Positions 6,467 through 12,968 of a DNA stretch of 16,625 nt are shown one piece after another (position 1 is the first letter of the stretch; every line of letters starts with the position of its first letter). The stretch is from an uncultured Ilumatobacter sp. Lineage in GTDB: Bacteria > Actinomycetota > Acidimicrobiia > Acidimicrobiales > Ilumatobacteraceae. The stretch lies in assembly GCA_937891565.1 (NCBI GenBank), contig CALAHA010000288.1:1-16625 (forward strand). Reading direction: 5' to 3'. The notes beneath the pieces were generated by a model. The model saw nothing but the letters and a program-made list of their open reading frames with translations. It was not told the DNA's origin and did no database searches. Position numbers and translations under genes: made by a program.

Positions 6467-7582
6467 TCAGGCGTACTTCATCACTCCACGGATGTTCTTG
6501 CCGGCGCGCATGTCGTCATAGCCGTCGTTGACGCCGTCGAGTGTGTACTCCCGAGTAACGAGATCGTCGAGTTCGAGCAAGCCTTCACGGTAAAGATTGA
6601 GCAGCTTCGGAATATCAGCTCTCGGGTTGCCTGAACCGAAGAGCGAGCCGACGACCTGCTTTTCCATCAGGGTCAGGTCCAGCAGGCTGACACTGGCCGA
6701 CATCTCGGCCGCGGGATGGATGTTGGTCACGACGACGCGACCCCGCTTGGCAGTGAGTGCCAAGGCCTCGGCGAGTACGGCTCCTGACCCAACGCCCATC
6801 GTCATGATCACTTGGTTTGCCATAGTGCCCCACGACAGTTGTTCGATCAGCGGAAGTGCGTCGGCCATGCTTGCAGCGGTGTGCGTTGCGCCGAATTGCA
6901 TCGCAGTTTCACGCTTGAACTCGACCGGGTCGATCGCGATGATTCGCTTGGCACCGGCCAGGCGGGCGCCCTGGACCGCGTTGGACCCGATGCCACCGAC
7001 GCCGACGACGACGACGGTGTCTCCGGGGCCGACTTCGGCCGCGTAGACGGCGCTGCCCCATCCGGTAACGACACCGCAACCGAGCAGGCAGGCTCGATCC
7101 AGTGGGACATCCTTCTCGATCTTGATGCAACTGGCCTCGTTGACCACCGTGTCGTGAGCGAAGGTGCCCACGAGGCACATCAAGCCGAGGTCCTCACCGC
7201 TCTGTGTGTGATGACGGCTCGTGCCGTCACTGATCTGGCGGGCAAGCCCGAGCAGGTCGCCGAGATCGCAAAGATTCTGGTGACCCGTCGAGCAACTGTG
7301 GCAACGGCCGCAGCTCGGGATGAACCCGAAGACGACATGGTCGCCCGGTTCAAGCCAACTGACGTCGGGACCGACCTCTTGCACGACGCCGGCGCCTTCG
7401 TGGCCGCCAATCAGCGGGAGTTCGAAGGGAAAGTCGCCCGTGACGACATGTTCGTCGCTGTGGCAGAGTCCGGAAGCCGCGAGCTTTACTCGGACCTCAC
7501 CTGGACCCGGCGGGTCCAGGTCGATCTCCTCGACGCTCCACGGGGTGTTCGTTTCCCACAAGATTGCTGCTTTGGTCTTCAT
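6467..7582 (-). CDS. NDMA-dependent (mycofactocin-linked) zinc alcohol dehydrogenase
   Basis: A 371-residue medium-chain dehydrogenase that oxidises a primary alcohol to the aldehyde. Catalytic zinc ligands are Cys40 (GLCHSDEH), His61/Glu62 (GGHE) and Cys169 (LGCGVVTGWG). Structural zinc cysteines are 91, 94, 97 and 105 (CGRCHSC, then NLC). The NAD-binding loop GVGGIG is at 194-199 with acidic Asp218. The N-terminus MKTKAAILWE, the WSVEEIDLDPP segment and the long insertion around 106-135 match the Rxyl_3153-type NDMA-dependent alcohol dehydrogenases. These carry a tightly bound NAD that is re-oxidised via mycofactocin in Actinobacteria (family knowledge, not seen here). The start at 7582 has a strong Shine-Dalgarno (AGGGAG, plus-strand 7590-7595, spacing 7). 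It is divergent from tetR with operator O3 between them, so it belongs to the same regulon. Substrate unknown; class III formaldehyde dehydrogenase is a less likely reading. Confidence 0.9.
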   Translation of the reverse strand: MKTKAAILWETNTPWSVEEIDLDPPGPGEVRVKLAASGLCHSDEHVVTGDFPFELPLIGGHEGAGVVQEVGPDVSWLEPGDHVVFGFIPSCGRCHSCSTGHQNLCDLGDLLGLARQISDGTSRHHTQSGEDLGLMCLVGTFAHDTVVNEASCIKIEKDVPLDRACLLGCGVVTGWGSAVYAAEVGPGDTVVVVGVGGIGSNAVQGARLAGAKRIIAIDPVEFKRETAMQFGATHTAASMADALPLIEQLSWGTMANQVIMTMGVGSGAVLAEALALTAKRGRVVVTNIHPAAEMSASVSLLDLTLMEKQVVGSLFGSGNPRADIPKLLNLYREGLLELDDLVTREYTLDGVNDGYDDMRAGKNIRGVMKYA

Positions 7583-7615
7583 CGGTGATCTCCCTAATGG
7601 TTGGTGACGTCCAAA

Positions 7616-7637
7616 TTGTCAACGTCATAGTTGACAA
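7616..7637. promoter_or_regulatory. Operator O3 between the alcohol dehydrogenase and tetR genes
   Basis: TTGTCAAC-GTCATA-GTTGACAA: both half-sites are identical to those of O1, with the same 6-base spacing but a different spacer sequence. It lies 34 bases upstream of the alcohol dehydrogenase ATG and about 80 bases before the first possible tetR start, suggesting repression of the dehydrogenase and autoregulation of tetR. No convincing -10 box was found for either gene. Confidence 0.8.
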
Positions 7638-7718
7638 ACCTTAGTAAATAGTTCGCTCTCCGTCGAGGCCTCATTCATTGGATTCGCGCGACCCCGAGGA
7701 TTCGATTGCCCTGTCGCT

Positions 7719-8441
7719 GTGCGCGCGTTTCCCAGATGGTTTGCGGTCAGGCCGCGCAACCGCACTACGTTGTTTGACTTGAGCAAGAAGAAGCAGAATG
7801 AGACCAGTGAAATCGGCCGACGGCGATCCTTGGCGTTGAACAAGGGTTCCGAGTCGTACCAAGCGCGACGTCGCGAGATCGCTCGGGTCGCCGCCGAATT
7901 GTTCAACGAGCGGGGCTTCAAGGGCACCAGTCTCGGCGCGGTTGCCAAGGCGCTCGGAACTGATCGTGCGTCGCTGTATTACTACATCGCGAACAAGCGC
8001 GAACTCTTCGACGAGGTGGTGCGCGAAGTGTCCGAAGCCAACGTGGCAATGGCGCAGGCGGTACTCGGAGCCGAAACGCCGGCGCTTGAGAAGCTGCGTA
8101 CCTTGATTGTCGAACTGATGAAGTCATACGGCGATCACTACCCGCTGTTGTATGTGTACATCCGGGAGAACTTGTCGCACGTCGAGAGCGATCGCACGGA
8201 ATGGTCGCAGTTCATGCGCATGCTCAACCGTCAATATGAAGACGCGATCATCGCCATCCTGCAAGAGGGGCTCGACGACGGCACCGTTCGCCCGGTTTCG
8301 TCGGCGCGCGTGCTGGCCTTCGGTGTGATTGGCATGATCGGTTGGACGAACCGGTGGTTCGTGCCGGAACGTTCCTCGGATACCGCCGAGGAAATCGGCA
8401 TTGCGTTTGCGGAAATGGCCGTTGCCGGCCTCCGTGCCTGA
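7719..8441 (+). CDS. TetR-family transcriptional regulator (probable local repressor)
   Basis: A TetR/AcrR-type DNA-binding protein. The N-terminal helix-turn-helix begins at YQARRREIARVAAELFNERG (47-66) and continues with GTSLGAVAKALGTDRASLYYYIANKRELF, the classic TetR signature. The ligand domain includes IRENLSHVESD and a late GMIGWTNRWFVP segment resembling KstR2-type acyl-CoA-responsive repressors, so a CoA thioester inducer is plausible but inferred. The start is uncertain: the GTG at 7719 gives 240 residues with a basic 40-residue extension and no ribosome binding site. The in-frame TTG codons at 7830 or 7836 give about 201-203 residues, nearer the family norm. There is no in-frame ATG before the HTH. 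It sits centrally among four copies of the TTGTCAAC-N6-GTTGACAA operator and is divergent from the alcohol dehydrogenase, which makes it the best candidate to bind them. Confidence 0.9.
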   Translation: MRAFPRWFAVRPRNRTTLFDLSKKKQNETSEIGRRRSLALNKGSESYQARRREIARVAAELFNERGFKGTSLGAVAKALGTDRASLYYYIANKRELFDEVVREVSEANVAMAQAVLGAETPALEKLRTLIVELMKSYGDHYPLLYVYIRENLSHVESDRTEWSQFMRMLNRQYEDAIIAILQEGLDDGTVRPVSSARVLAFGVIGMIGWTNRWFVPERSSDTAEEIGIAFAEMAVAGLRA

Positions 8442-8473
8442 TGCCGCTCTGACCTCTGCAACGCGCACTTGAC

Positions 8474-8481
8474 TTGTCAAC
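8474..8481. promoter_or_regulatory. Extra operator half-site upstream of the mutase operon
   Basis: TTGTCAAC exactly as in the left half of O1/O3, without a matching right half (4 of 8). The 10-mer TTGTCAACAC is repeated at 8506-8515, exactly 32 bases on, about three helical turns, so a second repressor dimer could bind on the same DNA face. This is tentative. Confidence 0.35.
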
Positions 8482-8505
8482 ACCGCCATGGAACACTGGG
8501 CACTG

Positions 8506-8527
8506 TTGTCAACACAGGTGTTGAAAG
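8506..8527. promoter_or_regulatory. Operator O4 upstream of the seven-gene mutase operon
   Basis: TTGTCAAC-ACAGGT-GTTGAAAG. The left half-site is perfect and the right matches 6 of 8. The 16-base core at 8509-8524 (TCAACACAGGTGTTGA) is nearly identical to that of O2. The right half overlaps the ribosome binding site of the hydroxyacyl-CoA dehydrogenase gene, so repression here would act as a roadblock or near the transcription start and not at a -35 box. No clear promoter was identified. Confidence 0.72.
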
Positions 8528-8535
8528 GTATCCGG

Positions 8536-9465
8536 ATGCATGTCTCTGAAATCTCAGCGAACTCAGACGCCGTTGGCGTGGTCGGTGGGGGCACGATGGG
8601 CATTGGAATCGCGTACGTGTTCGCGGTTGCCGGGTGGCGCACCATCGTGGTCGAACCGAACGATGATCAAGCTGGCGAGTTGGGCCGAACCATCTCCGCG
8701 ACAATCGGGCAGGGTATTGCCCGCGGCAAGCTGACGGCAGCGCAGGGAGCTGTGGTCGAGTCGTTGGTGTCACGTGTGTCGTCGGTGGACGAACTCGATG
8801 CTGGCCTTGCGTTGGTCATCGAGACCGTTCCCGAACGGTTCGAATTGAAGGCATCGGTCCTCGCCCGGATCGAGGAGCGTGCTCCACGCATCATCGCCAC
8901 GAATACCAGCGCTCTGTCGGTCGACCGTCTCGCTGCAAACTTGGAGAATCCTGCGTCGTTCATCGGCATGCACTTCTTCAATCCGGTGTGGTCGCTCCCA
9001 ATGGTCGAATTAGTGCTGGGCTCCGCCACGACCGACGAGACGGCCGAACGAGCGCGCCTTGTCGCCGCATCAATCGGCAAGCAGACCATCACAGTGTCTG
9101 ACACACCTGGCTTTGCGACGTCGCGCCTCGACCTGATCGCGTCACTCGAGGCCATGCGCATGTTGCAAGACGGCGTCGCCACTGCCGAGGACATCGATAG
9201 GGCGATGGTCATTGCATACCGCCACCCCATCGGCCCGTTGGAGCTGAGCGACATCGTTGGTCTCGACGTTCGACTCGACATTGCCGAGAACCTCGCCACC
9301 TCGCTCGGTCCTCGTTACGAACCGCCCCAGGTGCTGCGGGACCTGGTCGCTGCCGGCAACCTCGGTCGCAAGACCGGTAGCGGATTCTTCGAATGGCGGT
9401 CCACGGACTCTGGGACCACGACGCCATCACCCGACCTCCATCGCCACCCCCTAGGAACGCCATGA
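8536..9465 (+). CDS. 3-hydroxyacyl-CoA dehydrogenase (3-hydroxybutyryl-CoA dehydrogenase-like)
   Basis: A 309-residue NAD-dependent enzyme oxidising a 3-hydroxyacyl-CoA to the 3-ketoacyl-CoA. The Rossmann motif GGGTMGIG is at 17-24 and Glu40 follows the second strand as the likely ribose ligand. Ser125 (NTSALSV), His146 (GMHFFNPV) and Glu158 (MVELV) are the conserved active-site residues. The position usually held by Asn in PGFxxNR is Ser196 (PGFATSR), a variant I recall from a group of actinobacterial homologues. The C-terminal dimerisation domain includes HPIGPLELSDIVGLD and ends with a Gly/Arg-rich GRKTGSGFFEW. The ATG at 8536 is chosen over the upstream ATG at 8488 because GAAAGG (8523-8528) precedes it by 7 bases and because operator O4 lies between the two. 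First gene of the operon; its stop overlaps the next start (ATGA). Confidence 0.9.
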   Translation: MHVSEISANSDAVGVVGGGTMGIGIAYVFAVAGWRTIVVEPNDDQAGELGRTISATIGQGIARGKLTAAQGAVVESLVSRVSSVDELDAGLALVIETVPERFELKASVLARIEERAPRIIATNTSALSVDRLAANLENPASFIGMHFFNPVWSLPMVELVLGSATTDETAERARLVAASIGKQTITVSDTPGFATSRLDLIASLEAMRMLQDGVATAEDIDRAMVIAYRHPIGPLELSDIVGLDVRLDIAENLATSLGPRYEPPQVLRDLVAAGNLGRKTGSGFFEWRSTDSGTTTPSPDLHRHPLGTP

Positions 9466-10637
9466 CAAACATCTTCGAATCTGAACTGGTCGACACTGCC
9501 GAGCACCACGGCGAGTTGAGGTCCAGCGTGCGCAAACTCGTTGCGCCGTTCGGCCGGTCGTATTTCCAAGGCGTCACCAAACGCAACGAAAAGCCGACCG
9601 AACTGTGGGATCAACTCGGCGCTGCCGGATTCCTCGGGGTGCACATCTCCGAGGAATACGGGGGCGGAGGTGGCGGACTCGCCGATTACAACATTGTCAT
9701 CGAAGAGACGGCGGCGCTCGGCTGCCCGCTGTTGTCGATGGTCATTGGTTCGATCACCGGCCCGATCATCGAAGCGCACGGCTCACCTGCAATGCGCGAC
9801 GACTGGCTCAGTGGTCTCGCCGACGGAAGCCGGCGTATTGCGTTTGCTATCACCGAGCCGGACGCCGGGACCAACACCCACAAGGTGAGTACGACAGCGA
9901 GACGTGATGGTGACGGCTGGCGCTTGAGCGGAACGAAGTACTGGACATCGGCCGTCGACGAATCTGAAGCGCTGATCGTCGTCGCCCGAGGGGACACGTT
10001 GGACGCAGCAGGGCGAAGCCCGCTTTCGTTGTTTCTCGTTGCAGCTGATGCTCCCGGTATCACGATGTCGCCGATCGAGACGGCGCTCCACGTACCGGAG
10101 ACGCAGTTCACGGTCTTCTTCGACGAAGTCGAACTCGGCCCCGAAGCTCTCATCGGAAAGGAGGGCGACGGGTTGCGTCATGTATTCGTCGGACTGAATC
10201 CCGAACGGATCTGCGCGGCGGCTATCAACAATGGCATCTCGCGCTTCGCGATCGACAAGGGGGCGCAGTACGCCGTTGACAGATCGGTGTGGTCGACGCC
10301 GATCGGGGCGCACCAGGGCGTGGCGCATCCGCTTGCATCGGCCTATATCGGTGTCCAGCAAGCTCGCCTGATGACTGCACGTGCGGCACAGTTGTACGAC
10401 GCCGGAAATCCTGCAGCAGGTGAGGCGGCGAATATGGCCAAATTCGCTGCCGCTGAATCCTCGCTCGTTGCCCTCGACCAGGCAATACAAACGCACGGAG
10501 GCAACGGGTTCGCGATCGAGTACGGACTTGCCGACCTGTGGTTCATTGCTCGACTCCACAAGACTGCACCGATCAGTCGAGAGATGATTCTGAACTTTGT
10601 TGCACAACACAGCCTTGGACTACCGAAGAGCTACTGA
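9462..10637 (+). CDS. Acyl-CoA dehydrogenase
   Basis: A 391-residue flavoprotein of normal length that introduces the 2,3-double bond into an acyl-CoA and passes electrons to electron-transfer flavoprotein. The N-terminal helical domain has EEYGGGGGG (64-72). The flavin-binding strand region has AFAITEPDAGTNTH (127-140) and WRLSGTKYWTS (153-163). The C-terminal domain carries THGGNGF (344-350). The residue aligned with the MCAD catalytic Glu appears to be Ala (near 369), whereas Glu248 in NPERI matches the alternative base position used by isovaleryl-CoA dehydrogenase; that would suit a branched substrate (inference). The ATG at 9462 overlaps the previous stop by four bases, so the longer frame from 9393 is not used. 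Nine bases separate it from the synthetase gene. Confidence 0.92.
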   Translation: MTNIFESELVDTAEHHGELRSSVRKLVAPFGRSYFQGVTKRNEKPTELWDQLGAAGFLGVHISEEYGGGGGGLADYNIVIEETAALGCPLLSMVIGSITGPIIEAHGSPAMRDDWLSGLADGSRRIAFAITEPDAGTNTHKVSTTARRDGDGWRLSGTKYWTSAVDESEALIVVARGDTLDAAGRSPLSLFLVAADAPGITMSPIETALHVPETQFTVFFDEVELGPEALIGKEGDGLRHVFVGLNPERICAAAINNGISRFAIDKGAQYAVDRSVWSTPIGAHQGVAHPLASAYIGVQQARLMTARAAQLYDAGNPAAGEAANMAKFAAAESSLVALDQAIQTHGGNGFAIEYGLADLWFIARLHKTAPISREMILNFVAQHSLGLPKSY

Positions 10638-10646
10638 GAGGCCATC

Positions 10647-12182
10647 GTGACCTACACACTGGGCAACATCGTCCGCGAATTCGCCCGATCGACACCGGAT
10701 GCGCCTGCATTAACTTTCGAGGGTGAGACATTGACATTCGCCCAGCTCAATGTGCGCAGTTCGCGTGTGGCGAACGCGTTGTCGGCGCAGGGCCTTGTCG
10801 CCGGCGACCGCGTCGCAGTGTTGTCGAAGAACGCGCCCGAGTTCTTCGACCTTGCCATGGGTTGCAGCAAGATCGGCGCGATTCTCGTCGGGCTGAATTG
10901 GCGTCTCGCCGCGCCCGAGATTGCCGTGATTGTCGCCGATGCTGCACCGTCGATGATCGTGGTCGGTGCTACAGAACGGCACCTTCTGGCGTCCGATGAT
11001 GCAGAACCGGCGAGCCGGATAATCGTGTTTGGTGAGGAATTTGATGCGTGGCGCGACTCGGCATCAGCGCACGACCCGGCGCACGTCGGCGAATCCGATG
11101 ACGTCACACTCTTGCTCTACACATCAGGGACCACTGGTCTTCCGAAGGGTGTGATGTTGACCAACGCGGGCATGTCGTACACGGCTCAACTCGGTCAAGC
11201 GTGGAAGATGTCGGCCGACAGTGTGAACCTCGTCGCGATGCCACTTTTCCACATTGGCGGAATCGGCTATGGCACATCGACGATGGCGCTCGGGGGCCAT
11301 ACCGTCGTCATGCGCGAGTTCGATCCCATCGCGGTCGTCGATGCGATTGCAAAGCACGGCGTGACGCACTCTTTCTTTGTCCCCGCGGCCATTCAGGCGA
11401 TGCTCGCGGCACCCGGAGTGCGTGCTGCCGACCTGTCAAGTCTCGAGTTGCTGAGTTACGGGGCGTCGCCCATCGGCGATGCGCTGCTCCGCGAGGCGAT
11501 TGACGTGTTCGGGTGCGATTTCACGCAGGCCTACGGAATGACCGAGACGAGTGGCACCGTCGTTGGCCTACCCGCCGAGGATCACGATCCTGACGGTGAT
11601 CGTGCACATCTGCTCCGATCCTGTGGTCGGGCATTTCCTTGGGTCGAGTTGCGGGTGATCGACCCGACCACGCTCGATGATGTCCCCGTAGGCGACGTCG
11701 GCGAGATCTGGATTCGTTCAGGCATGGTCACCGCTGGCTACTGGAACAAGCCCGAAGCGACGGCCGAAGCAATTGTCGATGGCGGTTGGCTGCGGACCGG
11801 CGACGCTGCGTTCCAGGACGACGAGGGCTACATCTTCCTCTTCGATCGGTTTAAAGACATGATCGTGTCCGGGGGAGAAAACATTTACCCGGCCGAAGTC
11901 GAGAACGCCATGGCCGATCACCCCGATATCAGCGAAGTGGCAGTGATTGGGGTCCCCGATGAGCGGTGGGGCGAGACGCCAAAGGCGATCGTCGTGTTGC
12001 GAATCGGTAGTGCGGTCACACAGCAAGAGTTGGTCGAGTTCACGCAGACGCGGCTCGCAAAATACAAGTGCCCGACGTCGATCGAATTCACCGACGTCTT
12101 GCCACGGAACGCGTCCGGCAAGGTGCTCAAGAAGGACCTTCGTCAGGTCTATTGGCACGGCCGTGATCGTGCGGTCAATTGA
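10647..12182 (+). CDS. Acyl-CoA synthetase (AMP-forming, class I adenylate-forming enzyme)
   Basis: A 511-residue ligase that activates a carboxylic acid as acyl-AMP and then acyl-CoA. Motifs: phosphate loop LLYTSGTTGLPKG (156-168), YGMTETSG (296-303), WLRTGD (381-386), the hinge DRFKDMIVSGGENIYPAEVE (400-419) and the catalytic lysine motif PRNASGK with Lys492. The start is a GTG at 10647 preceded by GAGAGG (10636-10641). The length and motifs suit medium-chain, aromatic or short branched acids (FadD/MenE-like group), but specificity cannot be read reliably. It follows the acyl-CoA dehydrogenase by nine bases and its TGA overlaps the next ATG by one base (TGATG). In the operon it presumably feeds the dehydrogenase and/or mutase with CoA thioester. 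Family assignment is secure. Confidence 0.94.
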   Translation: MTYTLGNIVREFARSTPDAPALTFEGETLTFAQLNVRSSRVANALSAQGLVAGDRVAVLSKNAPEFFDLAMGCSKIGAILVGLNWRLAAPEIAVIVADAAPSMIVVGATERHLLASDDAEPASRIIVFGEEFDAWRDSASAHDPAHVGESDDVTLLLYTSGTTGLPKGVMLTNAGMSYTAQLGQAWKMSADSVNLVAMPLFHIGGIGYGTSTMALGGHTVVMREFDPIAVVDAIAKHGVTHSFFVPAAIQAMLAAPGVRAADLSSLELLSYGASPIGDALLREAIDVFGCDFTQAYGMTETSGTVVGLPAEDHDPDGDRAHLLRSCGRAFPWVELRVIDPTTLDDVPVGDVGEIWIRSGMVTAGYWNKPEATAEAIVDGGWLRTGDAAFQDDEGYIFLFDRFKDMIVSGGENIYPAEVENAMADHPDISEVAVIGVPDERWGETPKAIVVLRIGSAVTQQELVEFTQTRLAKYKCPTSIEFTDVLPRNASGKVLKKDLRQVYWHGRDRAVN

Positions 12183-12964
12183 TGGACGCCGCGGCGCGCC
12201 TGCCGATCATCGGGCTGATGCGCCGATGGGTCATCGACTTCTTCAATTCACACGATGCTGCGGCAGCGCGAGGGTTGCTCAGCCCCGACTACGCATTGCG
12301 AGTCGGCGAAGCGACGATCGAAGGACGCGACGAGTACCTGGCTGCGGTGCAACGACAATTTGAACAGTTTCCGGGGCTGGGGATGACGGTGCACGCTGTG
12401 GTGAGTACCGAGGATCGGATTGCATTGCACTTCACCGAGCACGGGGCGTCGGCTGGCGTCGACAGTGCAGTGACGTGCTGGTCTGGTGTTGCGTTGTACC
12501 GCTCAGATGGTGCCGTGCTGACGGGTTGTGTTGCCGTCGAGGACTATGCCGCACGGCGGCGCCAGCTGAAAAGTGGAAAACCTGACGCGATTCGCCCACC
12601 GATGGCCGCGCCGTGGGACGGAGCAGCGCAGCCAACTGATCCGGAGGTCGAAACGTTGGTACGGCGTTGGCTCATTGACCAAACGGCGGTGTCGGCCACT
12701 GGAATCGTTCACGACGACGAAGACGCGATCGTCTCTGAGCCCCTCGACTTCGTGGCCACCGAGGTCGACATCACCGACATCTTCTCTGCCGGCTCGCGCG
12801 TTGCGTTCCATACCCGAGCGGTCGGCAACGACAGCGCCGGGCGTTCCGTAGTGCTCTGCAGTGCTGGGATCGTGACCGTGGCGAATGGTTGCGTCACCGA
12901 TGGCCGAGTGATTCGAGATCGCGCTGCGCTGCAGCGTGCGCGCCATAGAACAGCGAGGGCTTGA
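12182..12964 (+). CDS. Duplicated SnoaL-like (NTF2-fold) protein of unknown function
   Basis: A 260-residue soluble protein apparently built of two tandem NTF2/SnoaL-like domains, about residues 8-125 and 155-252. The halves share LMRRWVIDF (12-20) and LVRRWLIDQ (159-167), and similar closing strands GVALYRSDGAVLTGC (102-116) and GIVTVANGCVTDG (229-241). The first half matches the usual SnoaL pattern (an FFNSHD helix, a GRDEYL segment, then an EDRIALHFTEHG strand); the second is more divergent. NTF2-fold proteins include polyketide cyclases, ketosteroid isomerase and epoxide hydrolases as well as binding proteins; no catalytic residues can be assigned here. The ATG at 12182 overlaps the synthetase stop (TGATG); a TTG at 12179 is an alternative. 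Its fixed place inside the catabolic operon suggests a pathway isomerase, hydratase or lactonase role, without proof. Confidence 0.75.
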   Translation: MDAAARLPIIGLMRRWVIDFFNSHDAAAARGLLSPDYALRVGEATIEGRDEYLAAVQRQFEQFPGLGMTVHAVVSTEDRIALHFTEHGASAGVDSAVTCWSGVALYRSDGAVLTGCVAVEDYAARRRQLKSGKPDAIRPPMAAPWDGAAQPTDPEVETLVRRWLIDQTAVSATGIVHDDEDAIVSEPLDFVATEVDITDIFSAGSRVAFHTRAVGNDSAGRSVVLCSAGIVTVANGCVTDGRVIRDRAALQRARHRTARA

Positions 12965-12968
12965 GCGA

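Noticed and set aside
6812..7588. Plus-strand open frame opposite the alcohol dehydrogenase
   Set aside because: It is a shadow of the zinc dehydrogenase, whose metal ligands and NAD motif are all on the minus strand.
8488..8535. Earlier ATG (8488) as start of the hydroxyacyl-CoA dehydrogenase
   Set aside because: It would place operator O4 inside the coding region and lacks a ribosome binding site; the ATG at 8536 has GAAAGG at good spacing.
9393..9461. Earlier ATG (9393) as start of the acyl-CoA dehydrogenase
   Set aside because: It would overlap the preceding gene by over 70 bases with a Pro-rich non-family extension; the ATG at 9462 gives an ATGA overlap and normal length.
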